64,000 nucleotides of DNA from positions 1 to 64,000 of the forward strand of contig JAJFGJ010000010.1 in the NCBI GenBank assembly GCA_021776175.1, given 5' to 3'. This DNA is from Kiloniellaceae bacterium (lineage in GTDB: Bacteria > Pseudomonadota > Alphaproteobacteria > Kiloniellales > J153). The notes below the pieces were generated by a model that saw only the letters and a list, made by a program, of their open reading frames with translations, searched no databases and was not told the origin of the DNA. Of the stretch, positions 43,607 through 52,344 are shown in pieces. Positions within the stretch are counted from its first letter, which is position 1. Every line of letters begins with the position of its first letter. Both the position numbers and the translations under genes were made by a program.

Positions 43607-45388
43607 CTATGCTGCCTCTGATTTGGCAGCAGGTGCAATGAGTAGCCCTGTCTTTCTGTCTACCGAGTAACCGGCATTCCTGAGCGCTATCAGCACATCG
43701 CCCAAATGCAGGTCATCGAGCGTGAAATGGCGCTCAATGGCTTTCCGAAGAATCCTGGCATAGACGTGACTAGGGTTCTTGGCATCTTCAGTCGAAAACT
43801 CCCGAACAGCTTCCTGAATCAGCGCCGCCGTATCGCCATTGGAAAGCGGGCGGGCATCATCCGCAGACTCAGTTTCGGCAGGTTTCTTGACGGTCAGAAT
43901 CAAATCAACGGTAACGACGCCTTCTGAGCCGGAATTCAGGCCTTTTACCGAGCGCTGGCCCTTATCGAGAATGGCAACATGGACGGGCGCGGCGCTAAAT
44001 CCCGCATCCCGCAGGGAATGTTGTACGAGCCCCCATATCTGGCCACTGCTGTTGCCGAATACGACAGACATATAGCGTCCCGGCTTGAGAATACGAAATG
44101 CCTCCGAAAACGCACCTTCGAGTAGCGCCCGGTAACGATCGGCTGATCCTTTTTTTCGTTTGCCTGTCGTGTGAACGACGGCCTCACTGGTATTGTCGGT
44201 GGTCTTGCCTAGCCAGGCCTCATGAAACAGGCTCATATCGCTGTAATAAATGTTGCTGCCAAACGGGGGATCAGTGAAGACGTAATCGACGCTGGCGTCT
44301 TCGATATGAGAAAGCTGATCAGCGGAAGCGAGTGCGTAAGTCACATCTCTGTCAGAAACGCTTTCGAACAACGGCTCAGCGCCGCCATCAAACAGCAATT
44401 GATCGGCGCGCATGGCTGCTTCGACCTTGCGCCCGAACAGCTCGAACACGTTCCATTCATAATAGACAGGGGCAATGTAGTAGGTCTGGTTCTGCGCGTT
44501 CAGGGGCCGCTTTGCTGACCACTGGTATCGGCGGGACGCGCGCGGAAGAATCGCCGTAAAGGCAAAACGCAACTTCTGGCGAATCTGCTCGTCATTGACG
44601 GCATTGATCGCACGCCAAAGCTCTAGCAGAGCGATAGCGTTGCGGGGCGAGAAAAACAGTGCTGTTTCCGTCATCCCGGCTTTGCCGAGCCCGGAGCGGC
44701 TATACATTTCCCGATGGTCATCAATAGTGAGTGACGGCACGTCCTTCTGACGCGGATCGGCTATCGCTTCGGCAATCTTGGCCTGATCGAAATCCGACAC
44801 AGGCTGCTGTGTATGCCTGCCGTCAAGACCATGAACCACCACCTCGACCGGCACATCCTCGCCGCGAGACCAGTTGCGGCGCGCAAAGGGTCCGTCGCAG
44901 GACGGGCATGCCTTGGGAGGTGAGCCGGTAGGCGAAAGGTGATCGTAGTAGACGATCTCGTTTGAGCAGGCAGGACAGACATAGGTGAAGGACCAGACCG
45001 CGCGGACCATCTCGACCTCGGCTCCGTCACTTTCCCGCTGTGTCGTGTACAAATCCCCGATAGCTGTGCGCGCCGTCGCCATGACCGACTGAGCCGTACC
45101 CCGAAATTCGGAAGGCGATACGGTCGCCAGATAGCCGCTGGCGATATGTTTTCCCAGGGCAGAGATATCACTAAGGGTGGCACGGCGACCGCTCATCAAT
45201 GCGGCCAGGCCGGTCATGCCGGAACCTGCAAAGAAATCGACAACCGTATCACCGGGCGCAGTGAAGGTTTCTATGAAGGGGCGAATCGCGGCAACCGGAA
45301 CCTTGGTCAGATACGCATGGCAATTATAGATCGCGTCCGTGCGCGGCGCTGTGATCGTTTCGGAAAGCGGGTCAAGGTCGGGATTCAA
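43607..45388 (-). CDS. DNA methyltransferase with zinc-ribbon insert
   Basis: 593 residues. The SAM-binding motif I DFFAGSGMTG is at 51-60 and the catalytic motif IV TDPPFGSN is near 373, with over 300 residues between them. The insert includes a zinc ribbon, CPAC (138-141) and CPSC (161-164). DPPF fits an N6-adenine or N4-cytosine methyltransferase. It is divergent from a control-protein/endonuclease pair 105 bases away, the usual layout of a type II restriction-modification system with C protein. It also lies upstream of the OLD/UvrD operon on the same strand, 183 bases away. Confidence 0.85.
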   Translation of the reverse strand: MNPDLDPLSETITAPRTDAIYNCHAYLTKVPVAAIRPFIETFTAPGDTVVDFFAGSGMTGLAALMSGRRATLSDISALGKHIASGYLATVSPSEFRGTAQSVMATARTAIGDLYTTQRESDGAEVEMVRAVWSFTYVCPACSNEIVYYDHLSPTGSPPKACPSCDGPFARRNWSRGEDVPVEVVVHGLDGRHTQQPVSDFDQAKIAEAIADPRQKDVPSLTIDDHREMYSRSGLGKAGMTETALFFSPRNAIALLELWRAINAVNDEQIRQKLRFAFTAILPRASRRYQWSAKRPLNAQNQTYYIAPVYYEWNVFELFGRKVEAAMRADQLLFDGGAEPLFESVSDRDVTYALASADQLSHIEDASVDYVFTDPPFGSNIYYSDMSLFHEAWLGKTTDNTSEAVVHTTGKRKKGSADRYRALLEGAFSEAFRILKPGRYMSVVFGNSSGQIWGLVQHSLRDAGFSAAPVHVAILDKGQRSVKGLNSGSEGVVTVDLILTVKKPAETESADDARPLSNGDTAALIQEAVREFSTEDAKNPSHVYARILRKAIERHFTLDDLHLGDVLIALRNAGYSVDRKTGLLIAPAAKSEAA

Positions 45389-45431
45389 ACGGTCCTCCTG
45401 TGGGTGCCTGTTTGCCAGAGACGTAACGCAA

Positions 45432-45450
45432 AGTCTGTAGACTCAAAGTT
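45432..45450. promoter_or_regulatory. Candidate C-box operator
   Basis: In the divergent space between the methyltransferase and control-protein genes lie the palindrome AGTCT-GT-AGACT (45432-45443) and, overlapping it, GACT-CAA-AGTT (45440-45450), one mismatch from the GACTnnnAGTC pattern known for C-protein operators. A TTGGCA hexamer at 45449-45454 could be a -35 element toward the control gene. Confidence 0.45.
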
Positions 45451-45493
45451 GGCACATTCCTAAGCTCGATTCAAGATACAAAGAGGCTTTAGT

Positions 45494-45730
45494 GTGCCGT
45501 TAAGTAATGCAAAACAAATACTAGCAGAAAATGTTCGTCGGTTAAGACTATCTGCGGGCTTATCCCAAGAAGAATTGGCTGACCGGGCCGATCTTCATCG
45601 CACTTATATTAGTTCTATTGAGCGCCAGGAGCGTAATGTTAGCCTGGAGAATATATTTGTACTTGCTAAGGCTTTGGGTGTTACGCCGGCCACTCTTGTC
45701 ACACCGGCTGACGATTCGGCAGGTCGCTGA
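45494..45730 (+). CDS. XRE-type control (C) protein of the restriction-modification system
   Basis: 78 residues, one helix-turn-helix domain: LAENVRRLRLSAGLSQEELA, then LHRTYISSIERQERNVSLEN. The second stretch is the recognition-helix pattern common to restriction-modification C proteins. GTG start at 45494. The stop overlaps the following ATG (TGATG), so it is co-translated with the putative endonuclease. Expected role: delay endonuclease expression until the methyltransferase has protected the host, using the operator upstream. Confidence 0.8.
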   Translation: MPLSNAKQILAENVRRLRLSAGLSQEELADRADLHRTYISSIERQERNVSLENIFVLAKALGVTPATLVTPADDSAGR

Positions 45731-47202
45731 TGGGATTTAAAGTCGATAGCAGCTTCCTTCGATTCTTGACTATGGGCGCGCGCGGAGTCCACCGCGTCAG
45801 CGACGAATTGCGGTCTATGGGCTTCGAGCCGATTGAGCTGGAACGCTATTGCGGATCGAATAAGATCTGGGCCACGAAAGTAAAGCGCCTGCGCCTGCCC
45901 GATCTCCTGTGTGCAAAGACAGGGTTGCGCCTGGAAGTCCGCGCCAAGAGCGATCTCAAAATCCGGATGAGCGATGCGCCGAACAATCCGGATCGTATAT
46001 GGGATGCCGGACTGACAGATGAGGATGTAGTGGCCCTCATCGCCTGTGGCGATGGGCCGGACGGGCCGGTACCGGCGGACCGGGCCGTTTACTTTACGGT
46101 TGGATCGCTGCGGGAGTCAGTGGGGCAATCAAAGCTGGGCGCACCGAAATCCGCCTCGGAAGGCGCTGAACGGGATCGTACCTGGCCCGCTACGGTGCCA
46201 AGCCGTCCGGGCCGGGTGCTTTCGGTCACAGAGCAAAAGCTTGTGATCATGATGGAAAGGGATGAAAAAGCACCCCGGAAACAGACCTACACCCTGAACG
46301 GCAAGCATACCTACGTAGCGCCGGGTGACACGTTTGAAGCCGAAGTCACGTTCCTTGCCGGCGCGCCAGAGAGCATGGCCGATCTGCGTCCGCATTTGGA
46401 TCGGGCTTACAGCCCACTTGATGAGATTTCTTCGGAAGATGCGGTAGACCGGTATTCAGCGGTCAAGGCGATCCGCTTCCGGCCCGATCTGCACGCAAGA
46501 GCGGTGAGCGTTCTTGAAGGCCTTCTTGATACAGAGGGCGAATTACGTGTGGCGCTTGAAGCTGCGGGTTCGGCCTCTGCTTTAGAGTCCGCCAGGGGGC
46601 AGGATTACGTTTCCGCCGTCATATGGGGGGATGGCCCTGCCGACCTTAGCATGGAAGCCATACTGATCCTGACCGAGCTTGGCACTCAATTCGCGCGGGA
46701 CGAGCTGCTGCGTGTTGCCGGTGCAAACGAATTCAAGGGAGATGAACGGCGGCAGGCTGCCCTGTGGGGTCTTGGAAAAGCAGGCCTCGGAGCATATGCC
46801 GAACTCATACCGTTCATTGGCGATGAGGAAGAGAACGTCGCCTATCATGCCATTGCCGGATTCGGGCCGGATACACCCTCGGACGTGATCCAAACGCTTG
46901 TAGAGCTACTGCTGACCGGCGACCCACAGAATGCGCCTGCCGCAAGCGAAACTCTGCATGTCATCGGCAGTCCTGAAGTACTGCGCCATCTTACGAATGC
47001 CGCAGAGTCGAATGCCGGGGTGCGGGACTGGGTTTTGGCAACAATCGGACGGCTGTCGCCGGACATGGTGAGAAGCCATTTGCAGGGAACGCCCCTGCTC
47101 GACCAGCTGGCACCAATGCTGCTGGTGTCCGAAGGCGCAAACTGGCTATCCTCAGAAAGCGCCATGACCGACATGGCTTTCCTGCTGAAGCAAAATATCT
47201 AG
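45730..47202 (+). CDS. Putative restriction endonuclease with HEAT-like repeats
   Basis: 490 residues. The N-terminal 80 residues look like a PD-(D/E)XK nuclease core: a helix with RVSDELRSMGFEPIELE, then LPDLLCAKTGLRLEVRAKSD with P57-D58 and E69-x-R-A-K73, not a textbook ExK. The C-terminal half (about 235-470) is a run of HEAT-like helical pairs (for example DERRQAALWGLGKAGLGAYA and VRDWVLATIGRLSPDM). Position after a C protein and divergent from a methyltransferase makes it the likely cutting partner. I do not recognise a named enzyme family; the HEAT half could bind DNA or a partner. Confidence 0.6.
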   Translation: MGFKVDSSFLRFLTMGARGVHRVSDELRSMGFEPIELERYCGSNKIWATKVKRLRLPDLLCAKTGLRLEVRAKSDLKIRMSDAPNNPDRIWDAGLTDEDVVALIACGDGPDGPVPADRAVYFTVGSLRESVGQSKLGAPKSASEGAERDRTWPATVPSRPGRVLSVTEQKLVIMMERDEKAPRKQTYTLNGKHTYVAPGDTFEAEVTFLAGAPESMADLRPHLDRAYSPLDEISSEDAVDRYSAVKAIRFRPDLHARAVSVLEGLLDTEGELRVALEAAGSASALESARGQDYVSAVIWGDGPADLSMEAILILTELGTQFARDELLRVAGANEFKGDERRQAALWGLGKAGLGAYAELIPFIGDEEENVAYHAIAGFGPDTPSDVIQTLVELLLTGDPQNAPAASETLHVIGSPEVLRHLTNAAESNAGVRDWVLATIGRLSPDMVRSHLQGTPLLDQLAPMLLVSEGANWLSSESAMTDMAFLLKQNI

Positions 47203-47399
47203 ATAGCCTTCTGCGGTGGAACGTCCTGAGTCCTCAAAGAAGTAGGTCAGCATTCTCGCCACAAATTTGCCACAAGCCGAGACGGATCGAGAAAGACAAT
47301 CAACGAATATCCGATGATGGATTGCTGTTCGTTGCACTCCAGCTGTCCGATGTACCTACGAAACGCTGGACTGCTCTTCAGCGACGAGCCCAAACCTAC

Positions 47400-47708
47400 C
47401 TAACTGTCCCGACGATTCCACACCAGAAACGCCGCCCCGTCGTCCTCGAAAAGAGCTGCGCGGATGGGCTCGGGGAAGCTGGGATCATCGAGCTGGACGC
47501 TGATATAGTCGCGCGGCTCCTCGCCATTTGACCGCGCCTTCCAGGCGGCGCCGAGCTCGGCCCGACCGGCGTAGACCCGAAAATCCGGGGCGCCCTCGCT
47601 CTTCTTCTGATCGTTGGCAACGATTCGTGCTTTGACGTTGACCGTCAGGGTGCGAATGGTGCCAACATAGCCGTCTTTCGATGCGGTAAAGCTTCCAATA
47701 GTAGCCAT
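47400..47708 (-). CDS. DUF736 family protein
   Basis: 102 residues, MATIGSFTASKDGYVGTIRT and the family end FPEPIRAALFEDDGAAFLVW. This small protein family is almost always found on plasmids and integrative elements with Trb transfer genes; its function is unknown. The ATG follows AAGGAGACC with good spacing. It lies three bases after the DUF2274 gene at the end of the trb operon. A 197-base gap to the convergent endonuclease gene shows no further gene. Confidence 0.88.
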   Translation of the reverse strand: MATIGSFTASKDGYVGTIRTLTVNVKARIVANDQKKSEGAPDFRVYAGRAELGAAWKARSNGEEPRDYISVQLDDPSFPEPIRAALFEDDGAAFLVWNRRDS

Positions 47709-47711
47709 AAC

Positions 47712-47972
47712 TCAGGTCTCCTTTGCTTGGGTGGTAGATGATGGCGCACGGGAACCACTCAGTTCCTTCCGCGCCCGTTTGAATCCGGGATCGGCATTGA
47801 TGAACGCCTCCAGCATGAAGGGAATGAGTTGGTGGACGGTCTCCTTCTGTCCGTATGTACGCCGATAGATCTCGGCATAATCGTCAAGGGCGGCCTTGAG
47901 CTCCGGGCTCGCCGTGAAGCTGATCTTCACGGCATTGCGGTCTGGCAGACGGCCGAGTTTCAGTCCTGTCAT
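47712..47972 (-). CDS. DUF2274 family protein
   Basis: 86 residues starting MTGLKLGRLPDRNAVKISFT. The family consistently follows trbI in alphaproteobacterial transfer operons; no role is established. The pattern RLPDR...KISFTASPELKAALDDYAEIYRRTYG suggests a small helical, perhaps ribbon-helix-helix-like, protein. ATG overlaps the trbI stop (ATGA), so the start at 47972 is chosen over a longer frame. Confidence 0.88.
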   Translation of the reverse strand: MTGLKLGRLPDRNAVKISFTASPELKAALDDYAEIYRRTYGQKETVHQLIPFMLEAFINADPGFKRARKELSGSRAPSSTTQAKET

Positions 47973-49267
47973 TGCCCCTCTCCTCCCCCTCCGTAGGGCC
48001 GCAGCACCAAATCCTTGTTGACGATGACCCGAAGCGGCCAACCAGGGCGGATGGTGATGGTGGGCTGGATGTTGAGGTTGCGCTCGGTGAGGCGTTGACC
48101 GACCTGATTGGTGCTGTCCTGTGAGGACTCCCGGATCGCCGCTACCAGATCGCTTTCCTGTTCGCCGAAGGTGAGTTCGGTGCCGACGCCCAAGAGGGTC
48201 GAGAGCACGATGCCCTTGATGAGCCGCCAGGTATGGAAATCGACCTCATCTTCGAGACCGGCATAGCCCGCCGTGTCGGTCGCAAGCAGGTTCTCGATCA
48301 CCATGGATGAGCCGTCCGGCATGATGATCCGCTGCCAGACAACCAGGGCGCGCTCCTGCCCGAAGGCGACGACGCTGTCATAAGTCCCAATCACGCGGGA
48401 ACCTTGCGGGATGAGGAGATAGCGGCCTGAAACCGTGTCGTAGATATTCTCCGTGACCTGAGCGATGACGCGCCCCGGCAGGTCGGAGTTGATGCCGGTG
48501 ACAAGGCTGGCGGAGATGATGGTCCCCGCCATGACCTGATAGGGCGAAGCCGGGTCCTGCAGGGCGTGCGGATTGTAGATCTTGCCGTCGACGCCCTGGT
48601 TCAAGAAATCCAGCTTGCGCCCCTGAAAATTCTGATCGTTCTGGAGATCCAGCTCCAGCGGTCCAGAAGGCACGCCGGCGCGGGCAGCATCGAAGGGATT
48701 GGGGTCGGTTGGCGCGCCGCCGGGCCCCAACGGCGTCTGTACCCCCGCGATATCTGCCTGAGCGGCAGCGCCGGCCGTCCGAGTCGTGAGCTGGAAGAAA
48801 ACAGCAGCCTCGCGGCCTTGCTGCGCCAAGCGCGCTTGCCGGATGCGCTCGGCGCGGAGCGCGTCGTCCTCCGGGTTCGACCGAAATGGCAATTCGGGCA
48901 CCGGTTCGATCCCAAACTCGCGCTCGGCGTCGAGAATCGCCCCTCCCAGGTCGCCCGGCAACGGTGGCCCGAGTTCCACTGGTGGTCTGGGCAAATCACT
49001 GTAGTTGCGCGGCAGGCCTTCAAGACCTTCGGGTGTTTGATTGTTGTCGGTCCGGTAAAGCTCGCGGCCCGTGTCGTCGCGGTCGAACAGCCGCGGTGGA
49101 TCGAGCGCGAAGATGATCGCGCCGAAGATCAGAAGCAGCCCCGTCCCTGAGAGCAACATCAGTACGCGGCGGTTGATCCGCGTGACCGGGCGTGGTTTGG
49201 CCCGCAGCGCCAGATCTTCGGGATCGACCTTAAGCGGGCCAGAACTGGAAGGATCGTCCGTCGTCAT
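47969..49267 (-). CDS. trbI: Conjugal transfer protein TrbI (VirB10-like)
   Basis: 432 residues. A short cytoplasmic tail and one membrane helix (VLMLLSGTGLLLIFGAIIFA, about 35-54) precede a Pro-rich periplasmic spacer. The VirB10 core follows (LDFLNQGVDGKIYNPHALQD, VTENIYDTVSGRYLLIPQGS, GYAGLEDEVDFHTWRLIKGI). It spans inner and outer membranes as the energy-sensing scaffold of the type IV secretion channel. Overlaps trbG (ATGA) and DUF2274. Confidence 0.93.
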   Translation of the reverse strand: MTTDDPSSSGPLKVDPEDLALRAKPRPVTRINRRVLMLLSGTGLLLIFGAIIFALDPPRLFDRDDTGRELYRTDNNQTPEGLEGLPRNYSDLPRPPVELGPPLPGDLGGAILDAEREFGIEPVPELPFRSNPEDDALRAERIRQARLAQQGREAAVFFQLTTRTAGAAAQADIAGVQTPLGPGGAPTDPNPFDAARAGVPSGPLELDLQNDQNFQGRKLDFLNQGVDGKIYNPHALQDPASPYQVMAGTIISASLVTGINSDLPGRVIAQVTENIYDTVSGRYLLIPQGSRVIGTYDSVVAFGQERALVVWQRIIMPDGSSMVIENLLATDTAGYAGLEDEVDFHTWRLIKGIVLSTLLGVGTELTFGEQESDLVAAIRESSQDSTNQVGQRLTERNLNIQPTITIRPGWPLRVIVNKDLVLRPYGGGGEGQ

Positions 49268-50307
49268 CGCTCACTCCCAGGATCGGTCTCGTTCTGACGG
49301 GTGTTGCCGACGGCGGGCCGGCCGTCGGTGCGGGTGATACGCACAACCTGCTGGGGGTCTTGACCAAGCCGCAGTTCGGCGGCGGCAAAGAGCCGATCGA
49401 CGATGTAGTACGAGCCGCGCACGCGGAAGTTCACAAGCTGGTTCTCGCCGTCCGGCCCGACGACGAAGAGCGGCGGCGCCTCACCCTGGTCGAGCCGCGC
49501 CGGGAACTGGATGTAGACCTTGTTGGTGTCGTCGAAGACGCGCACCGGACGCCACGGCGGATTATCGCCGCTGATGGCGTAGCGAAACCGCAGCTTATCA
49601 ACTGCAAGACCACGGTCGACGAGCTGCTCGGCCGCCACTTCAGCGGCCGCATTGCGGCGTTGCAGAGCCATCAGCTGATCGTGCGGATACGCCCAAGAGA
49701 CCGATGCCATATAGGTCTCCGGCGTGCTGGTGAGTTCCAGGTGATAGGCGCGGCGGTTGGTGATGATGACGAGGTTGGATCTGAGATCGTCGGCGATTGG
49801 CTTCACCAAGACATGGGCGCGGGCAGCGTTTCCCGAGCCGCTCACCGTATCGCCGATGACCCAGCGGACGGTGTCGCCCGCGGAGACCGCGACGATCTTC
49901 TCGCCTGGCTGGAGCGCGATGTCGCTGACTTGGCTCGGCGCTGTATAGAGCTGGTAGAGTGCCCCTTCCGTATAGGGATAGACTTGAATCGCGTTGATAT
50001 AGCCGTCCGCTGTTGGCTCAACCGTCGCGGCTTCGTTGGCGTCAATGACTCGGGTTTCGGGCGGTCGATTATCGTCTTCGTCAGGCCGACGGTCTCCGGG
50101 CGCTGGCTTCAACTGGCCCGGTAGAGGCAAGGGTTGCGGCAACGTGACGATTTCAACGGGCCGGGGCTGCTCGACGGTCAGGGCAGCCGCATTGAAATCC
50201 TCGGCGTCGTAACTGATCTCGGGTGGCAATTGCCTGTTCGCGCAAGCGGCGAGCGCCACCGCAGCGGCGGCGGATATCAGAATTCGGGCGGTTCGTGATC
50301 GTATCAT
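49264..50307 (-). CDS. trbG: Conjugal transfer protein TrbG (VirB9-like lipoprotein)
   Basis: 347 residues. The signal peptide ends AAVALAAC, so it is probably a lipoprotein. The VirB9/TrbG domain follows (EGALYQLYTAPSQVSDIALQ, GDTVRWVIGD, then FPARLDQGEAPPLFVV and FRVRGSYYIVDRLFAAAELR). It forms the outer-membrane core complex with TrbI. ATG at 50307 overlaps the trbF stop (ATGA) and follows AGGAG by seven bases; a longer upstream frame is rejected. Confidence 0.92.
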   Translation of the reverse strand: MIRSRTARILISAAAAVALAACANRQLPPEISYDAEDFNAAALTVEQPRPVEIVTLPQPLPLPGQLKPAPGDRRPDEDDNRPPETRVIDANEAATVEPTADGYINAIQVYPYTEGALYQLYTAPSQVSDIALQPGEKIVAVSAGDTVRWVIGDTVSGSGNAARAHVLVKPIADDLRSNLVIITNRRAYHLELTSTPETYMASVSWAYPHDQLMALQRRNAAAEVAAEQLVDRGLAVDKLRFRYAISGDNPPWRPVRVFDDTNKVYIQFPARLDQGEAPPLFVVGPDGENQLVNFRVRGSYYIVDRLFAAAELRLGQDPQQVVRITRTDGRPAVGNTRQNETDPGSER

Positions 50308-51002
50308 TGGTTTTCTCCTGCGATGAGGTCGCGGCTCCAATTGAGCGCGTGGACGTAGATGCCGAGGGGGTTTTTCCTGAGCGCTTCCTCGGTGCGGGGG
50401 CGCTGGAGCACGATCGAGAAGACGGCGGTGTAGCGGGTGGTCCCGGCAAGCGTTCCGTTCTCGAAGGCCTGCTCACGCCAACGCAGGTCGAAACTGTCAC
50501 CCGAAGATCGCACGACGCTTGTCACCTCGACGGTGACTGTCCGCTGACCGACCTTGGAGAAGGGGTCGTTCTCCCGGGCATAGTCATTGAGCGTGTTGGC
50601 GGCGCGATCGGTGGCGTAGCCGTAGGCGCGCAGCCAGTTTTGCCGCACAATGATCGGATCGATCGAGAGGGACCGGACGTTTTCGACAAAGCGCGCCAGA
50701 TGGTAGGCGATCTGGGCATCCGTCGGATCGTAAGCCGCAATGGCTGGACCGACAGCGCGCACCTCGCCGAGCCTATCGACCTCGACGACATAAGGCGTGA
50801 TCGTGCTGCGCCCGGCCTGCCAGACAACGCCGCTGGATAGCCCTATGGCAAGGGCGAGGCAACCGAAGGCCATGAGCCGCCAGTTACGGGCCTGAACGCG
50901 GGCCGAACCGATGCGTTCGTCCCAGACTTGCGCTGCCCTCTGATAGGGCGTTACGGGTTCGGGCGTCTGTCCGTAGGCGGTCGTCGAACGTTTAAACATC
51001 AA
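50304..51002 (-). CDS. trbF: Conjugal transfer protein TrbF (VirB8-like)
   Basis: 232 residues. One N-terminal membrane helix (LMAFGCLALAIGLSSGVVWQ, about 45-64), then a periplasmic NTF2-like VirB8 domain (PYVVEVDRLGEVRAVGPA, QIAYHLARFVENVRSLSIDP, WREQAFENGTLAGTTRYTAV). An inner-membrane assembly factor for the secretion channel. ATG overlaps the trbL stop (ATGA). Confidence 0.92.
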   Translation of the reverse strand: MMFKRSTTAYGQTPEPVTPYQRAAQVWDERIGSARVQARNWRLMAFGCLALAIGLSSGVVWQAGRSTITPYVVEVDRLGEVRAVGPAIAAYDPTDAQIAYHLARFVENVRSLSIDPIIVRQNWLRAYGYATDRAANTLNDYARENDPFSKVGQRTVTVEVTSVVRSSGDSFDLRWREQAFENGTLAGTTRYTAVFSIVLQRPRTEEALRKNPLGIYVHALNWSRDLIAGENQ

Positions 51003-52330
51003 TCGTCATCCCTCAATCTGGGGTTTTCACCGGAAGCCGGTCTGTCGCCATCGCGCACGGTGTGAACTGCGATCGTCGCGCCTTCGCGGAGACGTTGTCC
51101 GCGCTGTAACCGCTGCGCCCAGGCCGGAGCACCGACCTCGCCCGCAGCGGCGCCAGGATTGTCCGCAGTGCTTGAAAGTGTGCCGCCGGTGGCGGTGAAG
51201 GCGCCTCTCTGGCCCGCCGCAAAGGATTGGCGAGCGCCCGACGTGGCGCGGCCGGCAGCGCCGCGAACGCCCTGGCCGACAGCGCCCGCTCCGGCTCGCG
51301 CGACGCCGGCAACACCGGCCGCGACGCCCGCCGCATCGGAAGCGCTGGATGTAGCGCGGCCGAGGCCATAGGCGGCGCTTGCCCCGCCTGCCATGGACGA
51401 AGCTGCTCGGGTCGCACCGCTCGCCCCGGCACCGAGAGCCCGCGCCCCGCCGACGGCTGCTCCGGCGGCAGCGGCGCCGCCGATGGCGAGGCCGGCAACC
51501 GATCCGACGACAGCGCCGGCGCCGAGTTGCGGTGCGCCGGAGACAAGTCCGGCGGCGATGCCGGGGCCGAAGATACCGAGCATGAAGATCGAGAGCGCGC
51601 CGAGCACGGTGGAAGCGGCCTGCTCCAGGGTGATGTCGCCACCGGCGAAGGAGGCAGCGAAGGCGCCGAAGAGCGTCGAGCCGATGCCGACGATGACCGC
51701 GAGCACCATCAGTTTAATGCCGGAAGCGATCACATTGCCGAGCACCCGCTCCGCGAGAAAGGCGGTCTTGTTCCAGAGCGCGAAGGGCACGAGGACGAAG
51801 CCGGCGAGCGTCGTCAGCTTAAATTCGAGGATGGTGATGAAGAGCTGGATCGCGAGGATGAAGAAGGCGAGCAGCACCACGACCCAGGCGAACATCAAGA
51901 CCGCGATGGTGACGAAATTCTCGAAGAAGGCGATCGGTCCGATCAGATCGCCGACTTCCGCTAGAAGCGGCTCGGCGGCATCATAGCCGGTCGCTGCCAC
52001 AAAGCCGGGCCGCATCAGATCTGCAGCTGTGATCGGCGAGCCGGTGGCGCGCAGGCCGAGCCCGGCGAAGCTGTCGAAGATGATCGTCGCCAGCGCCGCG
52101 AAATTGTTCAGGATGAAGGCGAAAGCGCCGACATAGAGGACTTTCTTGATCAGTGCCGGGATGATCGACTTGTCGTCCGCCATGGCCCAGAAGAGGCCGG
52201 CGAGCGTGATGTCGATCCCGATCAGGATCGTGGTCAGGAAGGCGATGTCCGGCCCCAGCAACCCGAAGCCGGAATCGATATAGGTCACGAAGGTGCTCGT
52301 GAACCCATCGATGACGTTGAGGTCGCCCAT
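50999..52330 (-). CDS. trbL: Conjugal transfer protein TrbL (VirB6-like)
   Basis: 443 residues. A polytopic inner-membrane protein with about six helices in residues 20-275 (for example IAFLTTILIGIDITLAGLFW and LLAFFILAIQLFITILEFKL). A long Ala/Gly-rich, low-complexity cytoplasmic or periplasmic tail follows, as usual for TrbL. It would form part of the translocation channel. Lies 14 bases after trbJ. No trbK gene, which normally encodes a small entry-exclusion lipoprotein, is found between them. Confidence 0.92.
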   Translation of the reverse strand: MGDLNVIDGFTSTFVTYIDSGFGLLGPDIAFLTTILIGIDITLAGLFWAMADDKSIIPALIKKVLYVGAFAFILNNFAALATIIFDSFAGLGLRATGSPITAADLMRPGFVAATGYDAAEPLLAEVGDLIGPIAFFENFVTIAVLMFAWVVVLLAFFILAIQLFITILEFKLTTLAGFVLVPFALWNKTAFLAERVLGNVIASGIKLMVLAVIVGIGSTLFGAFAASFAGGDITLEQAASTVLGALSIFMLGIFGPGIAAGLVSGAPQLGAGAVVGSVAGLAIGGAAAAGAAVGGARALGAGASGATRAASSMAGGASAAYGLGRATSSASDAAGVAAGVAGVARAGAGAVGQGVRGAAGRATSGARQSFAAGQRGAFTATGGTLSSTADNPGAAAGEVGAPAWAQRLQRGQRLREGATIAVHTVRDGDRPASGENPRLRDDD

Positions 52331-52344
52331 CGCCTTGCTCTTGC

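Noticed and set aside
47203..47399. Possible extra gene between the putative endonuclease and DUF736
   Set aside because: No frame has a start with a ribosome site; the 69-residue frame at 47322 runs antisense into DUF736.
49360..50124. 254-residue plus-strand frame opposite trbG
   Set aside because: Mirrors the trbG coding frame; rich in Arg/Asp/Val as expected for antisense of high-GC coding DNA.
51020..51650. Repetitive GCC/GCG-rich tract as a DNA repeat array
   Set aside because: It encodes the normal Ala/Gly-rich tail of TrbL; no exact tandem unit is seen.
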